Part shown: positions 1 through 5,040 of the stretch, one piece after another | Layout: every line of letters begins with the position of its first letter | Position numbering within the stretch: position 1 is the stretch's first letter | NCBI GenBank assembly: GCA_948560485.1 | Contig: CAOXUF010000049.1 | Coordinates: forward strand, 5,935-10,974 | Reading direction: 5' to 3' | From: an uncultured Eubacterium sp. | GTDB lineage: Bacteria; Bacillota_A; Clostridia; Lachnospirales; Lachnospiraceae | Length of the DNA stretch: 5,040 nucleotides | Made by a program: the position numbers and the translations under genes | The notes under the pieces: generated by a model | The model's input: only the letters and a program-made list of their open reading frames with translations | The model's database searches: none | What the model was told of the DNA's origin: nothing

Positions 1-1426
1 AATTGGTTCCACCAGATATGGCGGCAACATGATCCGTATCAAGAACATTCTTTCTTGTAGGGTTAAGTCCTTCTGGGTAATAAATTTTCACATCATCAAT
101 GCCCTGCTCAACCTGTGAAATAATCGCATTGTTTGTAGCATTGATATCTGCAAACAATTTATACAATCTTTCATCAATATAGACCATCATCATGCCTGGA
201 TCACGGTCATAGCCAAACATACGGCTGTGCTGCCACATGGTATCAGCCTGTGGTTTCTTAGCGGTTCTTGTATAATAAATAGTCTGAAGACCAGGGAAGG
301 TAACGCCTCGTCCCAGTGTGTTTCCGCCAATAACGAAATTACATCCAGATGCATATTCTGAACTTTCAACATCTGTCTTTCCATTCATAACAAGAACTTT
401 GATTACATTATTGTTCAAAAGTTCTGTGACCTTATTCATTATTTCTGAAAAAGGAACAGCATTGGATTTAGTTGGAGTCAGCAGAGTGTGCTGTTTTCGT
501 AACTCGACAGCAAGGTCACCAGTTAAGTTTGCTTTGCACCAGTTGAGTTCGGCTTTGATACTGTCTGCAAATTTCTGGTGAACAGCCTGTTTAACGCTTG
601 GATGAATCAGGCATGTAGAGGTTGTTCCTCCGGATGCTAATATTTGTGCAGATACAAGAAGATGTCTTATTACAACTTCTCTTTCTGGCTTATTCAAGTT
701 ATCCAGATATGTTACGCAATCCGGCTTTCCTGTTTTCGGAAAGAAGAAGTCACCACCAAGATAGCTATTTCCCGGTTTGAAGTAGTGAGTGAAGAATGGA
801 TGCCATCCTGATTCACGGGTCTGAAGGAAAATAGATTGTGGTGTTCCTGTAACCTGAAGGTACAAGCTGCTTGCGGCACCACTGCGAATTGACTCCAGAT
901 ATTTGTTTATGGAAGACTGACGATTCTTATTGACTAATGTATTCAGAGATGCTGCATCAGCCTCATCATCAACAATGAATAATGGGTTTCCGCGCATAAA
1001 TCCAGTTGAGTTAAATATGTTAGCCCACAGTTTTAGGATTCGTGCATTTTTCTTTAATACAACGATAGTAGGGAGCATAAGGCTGTTGTCTGCAAATACT
1101 CGTGCATCATTTTCTCCGCAGATGCAGAATCCGTCTAAATCAGCCTTTACGCGGTCAAGAGTCTGCTGCTGAAGAACGACATTATCTGTAGTAAGAAGAA
1201 CAAAAACTGGAAAGCCGAGGTCAGTAGCCTTGCTCATTATTCCAAACATCTGTCCAGTTTTGCCGGACTGTACATTGCCAAGCAATAAACCAATTTCGTG
1301 ACTAGTGAAGGAGAAGTTTTTCAGATAATTATTTCCCACTTCTTCTGCAGTATTGGAGATTGATTCTGCGAGTCCGACGTTTCCGCGTTCGATAATCTTA
1401 TCAAGGTAATTCTTTAAATAAGGCAT
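1..1426 (-). CDS. Z1 domain-containing superfamily 2 helicase/ATPase, 3' end missing
   Basis: The first 475 codons are visible and the stop lies beyond the left edge. The ATG at 1426 is the start: the frame is closed by TGA three codons upstream, and AAGGAG lies 10 bases before it. Motifs seen: Walker A GNVQSGKT (residues 50-57), DEAD-like Walker B FIVDDEAD (150-157), motif III-like TGTP (193-196), GGNTLGRG then FPGL (367-380), and an arginine-finger-like DTMWQHSRMFGYDRD (395-409). The paired GGN-x-L-x-RG and D-T-x-x-Q-x-x-R-x-FGY blocks are hallmarks of the Z1 family (Pfam Z1), described alongside MutL/MORC ATPases and DNA methylases in restriction-like systems. The likely role is ATP-driven DNA translocation or remodelling in the cytoplasm. 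Odd points: Walker A lies very near the N terminus, so this seems a compact version, and the motif VI block departs from the QMGRWFGYR form I recall. It is translationally coupled to the nuclease gene upstream. Whether it has a C-terminal extension cannot be seen. Confidence 0.9.
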   Translation of the reverse strand, partial: MPYLKNYLDKIIERGNVGLAESISNTAEEVGNNYLKNFSFTSHEIGLLLGNVQSGKTGQMFGIMSKATDLGFPVFVLLTTDNVVLQQQTLDRVKADLDGFCICGENDARVFADNSLMLPTIVVLKKNARILKLWANIFNSTGFMRGNPLFIVDDEADAASLNTLVNKNRQSSINKYLESIRSGAASSLYLQVTGTPQSIFLQTRESGWHPFFTHYFKPGNSYLGGDFFFPKTGKPDCVTYLDNLNKPEREVVIRHLLVSAQILASGGTTSTCLIHPSVKQAVHQKFADSIKAELNWCKANLTGDLAVELRKQHTLLTPTKSNAVPFSEIMNKVTELLNNNVIKVLVMNGKTDVESSEYASGCNFVIGGNTLGRGVTFPGLQTIYYTRTAKKPQADTMWQHSRMFGYDRDPGMMMVYIDERLYKLFADINATNNAIISQVEQGIDDVKIYYPEGLNPTRKNVLDTDHVAAISGGTN

Positions 1427-2586
1427 TATTCGTCATCTCCTTCCTGGTCCTCTGGTTTGAATGAAAGCATCCAAACATCAAGTGCAGTTCCATCCTCATC
1501 AAGAGCTGTCTGTCCAGTCTTTTTCAGATAAAGGTTTTCACAGCCGTATTCCTGCAGGATTTCTTTTGTAATCATACCTTTGCGGTCAGTGTCAAGCTGA
1601 GTATCATTTACAGGAGAAATCAGTCCAGCAGCGGCAAGTCGGCCTTTAAGCCATCGTCCCATAATTAACTCATCTCCAACAGCACTGAACTGCTTATTTC
1701 CATCACTTGTAGTATGTGCCTTAAACCAGTAGCCATCGTCTGTGATGATGAAGAATGGAACATTCTTTTCTGGATATCCATCAGTGCGGGTGATTTCTTT
1801 TGAAACCGTGAGCTGGGTTTCAAACCAGTCACGAGATTTTCTCTTGCTTCTTGGTGCGGCATAGCAAACATTTACATTTGATTTTGTGTAGTGTTTTCCG
1901 TCATCCATGTGTCGTTCATCAGCGGCAGGAACTTTTAGAGGAAGAAGGAAAGATGTATATGCCATGCATCGTTTATAGAATTCCACATTTGAAGGCGGAA
2001 CTTCTGTGACGAGTTCAATGCCGGAGAGAGCAGTATTCTTTTCAAAAATAAGAGGCATATCAGTAATATCACCAATATTTGCAGAGCAGTTTGGCATTTT
2101 TAAGCGGAGAACATGCTCTGATATCTCTCTGCATTCGTCAGCTTTTGTTGTTAAAGATGATAATTCATACTGTCTGCGGTTGGAGGCTTCCATCTTCAGA
2201 ACTCCCAAGTTAGCAGAACCCATAATTGCAGCAAAAGGTTCTCCGTCTTTATAGAAGCAGTATACTTTTCCGTGATACTTAAAAGTACGAATTATGCGGA
2301 CTTCACCGATTCCGTCTGCAATCCATTTCTTATTTAACTTGAGTGCCGCGTGATAGGAACCTTCTGGCATGCCTTCTATATAGTACATTCCGATATTCAG
2401 ACAAATATTTCTGATGTGATATTTTTCAACAAGACGGTCCAGTTCATCCAGTGATGCACGGGATACATAGCCTACAGCAATTTCTATACGGTCAGATTTT
2501 GAAAGCTGATCTTCAAAGCAGTCTGCGATTGTCTGCTGATTATCCTCTGTTCCAAGTGGAAGGATATTTGAATATAGTAATTTCAT
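1426..2586 (-). CDS. NgoFVII/BfiI-like restriction endonuclease (PLD nuclease + B3-like DNA-binding domain)
   Basis: Complete, 386 residues. The N-terminal half (about 1-165) is a phospholipase D-type nuclease. It has a hydrophobic IEIAVGYVSRASLDEL strand-helix (35-50) and a single HKD-like motif with H105, K107 and, after a short turn, GSAN (123-126). E134 may complete the active site. Enzymes of this kind cut DNA without metal ions and form one active site per dimer, which fits a single motif per chain. Residues about 213-376 resemble the B3-like recognition domain of the NgoFVII family: LPLKV (215-219), a basic loop rich in S, K and R (235-254), FFIITDDGYWF (278-288) and GRWLKGRL (310-317). 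The tail is acidic (EGDDE). The start is supported by a strong GGAGGT five bases upstream. It begins 12 bp after the HTH gene and overlaps the helicase gene by one base. Likely role: sequence-specific cleavage of unmodified or foreign DNA. The target sequence cannot be read from the protein. The family call is from recalled motifs. Confidence 0.86.
   Translation of the reverse strand: MKLLYSNILPLGTEDNQQTIADCFEDQLSKSDRIEIAVGYVSRASLDELDRLVEKYHIRNICLNIGMYYIEGMPEGSYHAALKLNKKWIADGIGEVRIIRTFKYHGKVYCFYKDGEPFAAIMGSANLGVLKMEASNRRQYELSSLTTKADECREISEHVLRLKMPNCSANIGDITDMPLIFEKNTALSGIELVTEVPPSNVEFYKRCMAYTSFLLPLKVPAADERHMDDGKHYTKSNVNVCYAAPRSKRKSRDWFETQLTVSKEITRTDGYPEKNVPFFIITDDGYWFKAHTTSDGNKQFSAVGDELIMGRWLKGRLAAAGLISPVNDTQLDTDRKGMITKEILQEYGCENLYLKKTGQTALDEDGTALDVWMLSFKPEDQEGDDE
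1437..1442 (-). promoter_or_regulatory. Ribosome binding site of the Z1 helicase gene, inside the nuclease 3' end
   Basis: AAGGAG is embedded in the last codons of the nuclease gene, 10 bases before the helicase ATG. With the TAATG overlap, it suggests that ribosomes finishing the nuclease re-initiate on the helicase, keeping the two products in a fixed ratio. An out-of-frame ATG directly after the AAGGAG is not used for a long frame. Confidence 0.75.
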
Positions 2587-2591
2587 GAGAT

Positions 2592-2597
2592 ACCTCC
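2592..2597 (-). promoter_or_regulatory. Ribosome binding site of the PLD/B3 nuclease gene
   Basis: GGAGGT lies five bases before the ATG at 2586, inside the 12-bp gap after the HTH stop codon. It is the closest match in the window to the anti-Shine-Dalgarno consensus, with good spacing. This fixes the nuclease start and suggests efficient initiation independent of the HTH gene. Confidence 0.85.
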
Positions 2598-2598
2598 G

Positions 2599-2802
2599 TT
2601 AATTGTCAATTGTTTCCATAATGTCTTCCAGATGCACATTCAGTGCAACGCAAATTTTAAGAAGCACATCGGTTGTGATGTTCTCGCATTTTCCAAGTTT
2701 CGCAACAGAAGCAGAGCTTATTCCTGCTGCTTCCTTTAAATCTTTTTTATTCATGTTTTTATCAATAAGCAGTTTCCATAGTTTGTTGTAGCTGATTCTC
2801 AT
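2599..2802 (-). CDS. Small Cro/CI-family (XRE) helix-turn-helix regulator
   Basis: A complete 67-residue protein that is almost entirely one HTH_3/HTH_26-type DNA-binding domain. It opens with YNKLWKLLIDKNMNKKDL (5-22), continues with the turn AAGISSASVAKLGK (25-38), where the recognition helix is about S29-G37, and ends with VLLKICVALNVHLEDIMET (46-64), the usual closing helices of this fold. It has no sensor or effector domain, so it probably acts as a small dimeric repressor or activator, like the controller (C) proteins of restriction-modification systems. The start is an ATG with AAAGGA 10 bases upstream. The gene lies 17 bp after the NACHT stop and 12 bp before the nuclease start, so it is co-transcribed with both. 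I infer that it tunes expression of this locus; no palindromic operator is obvious beside it. C41 and C51 are the only cysteines, and there is no metal site. A linked cytosine methyltransferase would fit but is not in view. Confidence 0.92.
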   Translation of the reverse strand: MRISYNKLWKLLIDKNMNKKDLKEAAGISSASVAKLGKCENITTDVLLKICVALNVHLEDIMETIDN

Positions 2803-2812
2803 TACAGCGGGG

Positions 2813-2818
2813 TCCTTT
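2813..2818 (-). promoter_or_regulatory. Ribosome binding site of the HTH gene
   Basis: AAAGGA sits in the 17-bp gap between the NACHT stop and the HTH start, 10 bases before the ATG. The match is weaker and the spacing slightly longer than for the nuclease gene, so the regulator may be translated less strongly than the nuclease. Confidence 0.7.
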
Positions 2819-2819
2819 C

Positions 2820-5040
2820 TTAATCATCAAAGAGATCATCTGAAGCATCTTCTTTTTCAGTTTTCTCTTTTAACTTCTTGTAATATTCCTTCACTTCCAA
2901 GAATTCACGCATTAGAGGAAAGTTAGTGCCTTCCATGCATTCTCGAATTTCTCGATATTTATATGCGTATTTTCTTAGTTCATATATTTCAATTTCAATC
3001 GTGAGTCCTGTATTATCGGGAGTACCAAAATAACGCTCATATTGATATGGAAGCTGTTCTTCTGATATCAGCATCGTATCATCTAATACAGACTCATCGA
3101 TATCTGTAGGATCTGGGTATTTAAGGAACCCATCATCCTCTGCGAACTCACTATATACTCTTACCCAATTTTGTGTGAGAAGATCATAAATCTGACTAGG
3201 CCATTCAACAGAGTCAATATCAAAAGCGTAATCCATATTTTTGAACCTTGTGATGGTCTTGTATAAGAAAGACTGAGGGCTTAAAAGATAACTGTCACCA
3301 ATTTCGCCTTCTTCATAGTTCAAATATGGATACTGGTCTTCTAAGAATTCCCAATATTCATCCTCACCTTTTTGAGAGTACTCGGTTAGGAGCTTATCCA
3401 AGAATGGCAGGAAAATGAAACGTTCAACTTTATCGGGAATCATGTCATACATCATATCAAATGTTTTATCCGTATAATTACGGTTCTTCATGCCCTCAAA
3501 GAAGTTTCCGATTCGTGTCAGTTTGGCATCATATTCTGAAGAAAAATGAACTGCGGCAAAATACTCTTGGAATGATCTGTGTATAAAGTAATAGGTACTT
3601 CCTTCTCGATACATGATGCAGAGGTTGTCTGTGAGATCGAGAAGAAAATCATGAGGAGTAATTCCTTTGCTTTCGGCTGTACTTCCTCGCAGAACCTTGG
3701 CCATATATGCAGTAAAAGAGCGCTCATCAAATTCCAACATCTCATCCCGATAAGTTCTTGCACAGAATTCAGCAAAATACTTTGAGAACTCTTCCGGTGT
3801 CAGATTGGTATGGAGAGGTCTCTTAAATGATCCTTTTGAAGCATCATGCAGACGAGCCATTGTTTCATATGCCTTGCTGTAAAATACATGCATTTTTGCT
3901 GGCACTTCTCCAAACGCGGAATATGTCATCAGCATAATGGTCAGAAGCAGAGGATTGCTGGCAAATTCCCAGTGTGATGAATACAACTTGCTGTCCAATG
4001 CTCTCATGAAATTGTTCTTTGCAATGTCATCCCAAAACTCCAGCTTGCCTACAAGCTCTAATGCTTGTGGTTTTGTTAAGGGCTTTATATCGAATACAGA
4101 GAATTTTGAGAAGGATACAAATGAGTCATAAATTGGACGGGAAGTCATGATAATCGTATTTCCATTGTATGACTTAATGAATGCCTCTAAATCCGACTGA
4201 AAAGATTCCCTAGCAGAAGACTGTATTTCATCGTATCCGTCCAGCAGAAGAACGAGTTCTTTGTTTTGCAGGGCTTCAATAATGGCTTTTCTGGAAATCG
4301 CTGAATCATACTCACAGACAGATTTCCAAATGAAATCAACGACATTGTCTGTTGTATCCCTATAATTCTTAAGCGATAAGAACAGAGGAATGATGCCTGA
4401 GGTTTCAGAATTCTGTGCCGAGGACAGAAATAGGTGAGTGAGGAACATAGATTTTCCAATGCCGCCGATTCCTTCAATAATAATGTATTTGGATTCAGTC
4501 TCTAATTTTTCTATGGTAGCATTCTCGATGGTGATTTCCTGTTTGGTATCTTTTGTTCCTGAATTACGATACTTGTGATACTTAATATTGTTGCATACAT
4601 AGAGCTCATAGAAAGGGTGAGGCTTTTCTGCATACAGCAGAGTTTTTTTAGTCGAGTAGTATGATACTGCCTTGTCAAGGTAATTCTTGAATGGACTGAC
4701 ATAGTCATCATCTTGCTGAATTCCATCCATATAAAGAACACCATCTCGATATACAGCAAGATCTGGTGCAATGCCATGTGCTGCATCCATGATAATAGGA
4801 GGCAATGGATTCTCAGCAGTTTTAGTTTTACTTCCTGCGGCTTCTGTGATAATGGAAACAAATAAGTCAGCTAAACTATCAGCGGCATTGCACGGAGTGA
4901 TATCTGGAATGTCAACAGAAAACACATTGCACAGATTGCCTGCAACAGCATCCGGAAATTGATTTATATAGTCAGCGAACTCCATTGGGTCAATATACGC
5001 ATTAATTTTCTGAGAGATTTTTCGTATGGATGTACTTCCA
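2820..5040 (-). CDS. NACHT-domain STAND NTPase (NLR-like defence protein), 5' end missing
   Basis: Residue numbers count from the internal Met at 4985. NACHT core: Walker A GIGGIGKS (172-179); Walker B LVLLLDGYDEI (244-254) with the NACHT-typical DG-x-DE; sensor I TIIMTSRP (277-284); the NPLLL segment (344-348); and the winged-helix signature FIHRSFQEYFAA (467-478). Residues 1-165 form a helical then mixed N-terminal region that I cannot assign. Residues 480-721 have no recognisable LRR, WD or TPR repeats; they are rich in acidic and aromatic residues and end in a charged helix (about 660-710) and an acidic tail. Such proteins hydrolyse ATP and oligomerise on detecting a trigger; bacterial NACHT proteins give phage resistance. 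The frame stays open for 18 codons before the Met at 4985, with sequence that reads like coding (IRKISQKINAYIDP) and no Shine-Dalgarno before that Met. The true start is therefore probably just beyond the right edge. No membrane segments or nuclease motifs are seen. Confidence 0.9.
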   Translation of the reverse strand, partial: GSTSIRKISQKINAYIDPMEFADYINQFPDAVAGNLCNVFSVDIPDITPCNAADSLADLFVSIITEAAGSKTKTAENPLPPIIMDAAHGIAPDLAVYRDGVLYMDGIQQDDDYVSPFKNYLDKAVSYYSTKKTLLYAEKPHPFYELYVCNNIKYHKYRNSGTKDTKQEITIENATIEKLETESKYIIIEGIGGIGKSMFLTHLFLSSAQNSETSGIIPLFLSLKNYRDTTDNVVDFIWKSVCEYDSAISRKAIIEALQNKELVLLLDGYDEIQSSARESFQSDLEAFIKSYNGNTIIMTSRPIYDSFVSFSKFSVFDIKPLTKPQALELVGKLEFWDDIAKNNFMRALDSKLYSSHWEFASNPLLLTIMLMTYSAFGEVPAKMHVFYSKAYETMARLHDASKGSFKRPLHTNLTPEEFSKYFAEFCARTYRDEMLEFDERSFTAYMAKVLRGSTAESKGITPHDFLLDLTDNLCIMYREGSTYYFIHRSFQEYFAAVHFSSEYDAKLTRIGNFFEGMKNRNYTDKTFDMMYDMIPDKVERFIFLPFLDKLLTEYSQKGEDEYWEFLEDQYPYLNYEEGEIGDSYLLSPQSFLYKTITRFKNMDYAFDIDSVEWPSQIYDLLTQNWVRVYSEFAEDDGFLKYPDPTDIDESVLDDTMLISEEQLPYQYERYFGTPDNTGLTIEIEIYELRKYAYKYREIRECMEGTNFPLMREFLEVKEYYKKLKEKTEKEDASDDLFDD

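Larger units (their letters stand above)
1..5040 (-). other. Probable single defence operon: NACHT - HTH - PLD/B3 nuclease - Z1 helicase
   Basis: All four genes are on the minus strand with junctions of +17, +12 and -1 bp, and there is no hairpin with a T-run between them, so one transcript is expected. Both end genes are cut by the window, so the operon's promoter and possibly further genes (for example a DNA methyltransferase, or a MORC/MutL-like ATPase) lie outside. No stretch over 20 bp is free of coding sequence, and no plus-strand gene is supported. Confidence 0.8.

Noticed and set aside
318..1172. Plus-strand open frames at 318-581 and 930-1172
   Set aside because: They lie opposite the Z1 helicase, whose reading frame carries conserved helicase motifs throughout. 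Their products show no domain and they lack ribosome sites, so they are antisense shadows.
1427..1436. Alternative ATG directly after the AAGGAG upstream of the Z1 start
   Set aside because: It is in a different frame from the helicase and lies too close to the ribosome site; the ATG at 1426 opens the frame carrying the helicase motifs.
1665..1871. Minus-strand frame inside the nuclease gene (68 codons)
   Set aside because: It overlaps the B3-like domain in another frame, and its product is low-information with no ribosome site.
2006..2254. Plus-strand frame opposite the PLD catalytic region
   Set aside because: It is antisense to the HKD motif region and has no supporting features.
2603..2791. 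Plus-strand frame antisense to the HTH gene, considered as an antitoxin or antisense product
   Set aside because: The complementary HTH frame is a convincing Cro/CI domain with a ribosome site. The antisense product is serine- and phenylalanine-rich, as expected from reading coding DNA backwards.
2803..2819. Possible operator, promoter or terminator in the NACHT-HTH gap
   Set aside because: The 17 bases hold only the ribosome site. No inverted repeat, -10/-35 pair or hairpin with a T-run can be supported.
3518..4861. Several frames of 60-116 codons within the NACHT gene on both strands (e.g. 3518-3775, 4187-4477, 4511-4861 minus; 3579-3785, 3937-4131 plus)
   Set aside because: All overlap the NACHT coding frame, whose Walker and winged-helix motifs are intact. 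The products show no recognisable domain.
1..5040. CRISPR arrays, tRNA/rRNA genes, insertion-sequence ends, long direct or inverted repeats
   Set aside because: None was seen on reading both strands; the window is coding DNA almost throughout.

Overview
The window is a single, tightly packed minus-strand operon that fills all 5040 bases. It looks like part of a restriction/anti-phage defence locus. Read in the direction of transcription (right to left), the genes are: (1) a NACHT-family STAND NTPase whose reading frame is still open at the right edge; (2) a 67-residue Cro/CI-type (XRE) helix-turn-helix protein; (3) a 386-residue restriction endonuclease of the NgoFVII/BfiI type, with a phospholipase-D-fold nuclease followed by a B3-like DNA-recognition domain; and (4) a Z1-domain superfamily 2 helicase that runs off the left edge. 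The long open frame at the left (positions 1-1426) is this helicase; its start is inside the window and its stop codon is outside.

The junctions are very short: 17 bp between NACHT and HTH, 12 bp between HTH and nuclease, and a one-base TAATG stop/start overlap between nuclease and helicase. Each internal gene has its own Shine-Dalgarno sequence. I see no terminator, promoter, RNA gene, CRISPR array, insertion sequence or repeat, so the transcript very probably begins to the right of the window and continues past the left edge.

The organism is probably a low-to-moderate GC Bacillota, such as a gut or rumen Clostridia/Lachnospiraceae member. The reasons are A/T-rich codons with frequent GGA, GCA and AGA, canonical GGAGG-type ribosome binding sites, and a small HTH protein of a type familiar from restriction-modification loci in such bacteria. 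A rumen or oral spirochaete such as Treponema cannot be excluded. This is an impression from composition and protein style, not a taxonomic search.

A plausible combined role is as follows. The PLD/B3 protein recognises and cuts DNA. The Z1 helicase translocates on or remodels DNA for it, or for a further component. The HTH protein times expression. The NACHT protein adds an NLR-like sensor or switch. Z1 helicases and NgoFVII-type nucleases are known from methylation-associated systems, but no methyltransferase is visible here; it would have to lie outside the window. The co-transcription of a NACHT ATPase with these restriction components is the most interesting aspect.
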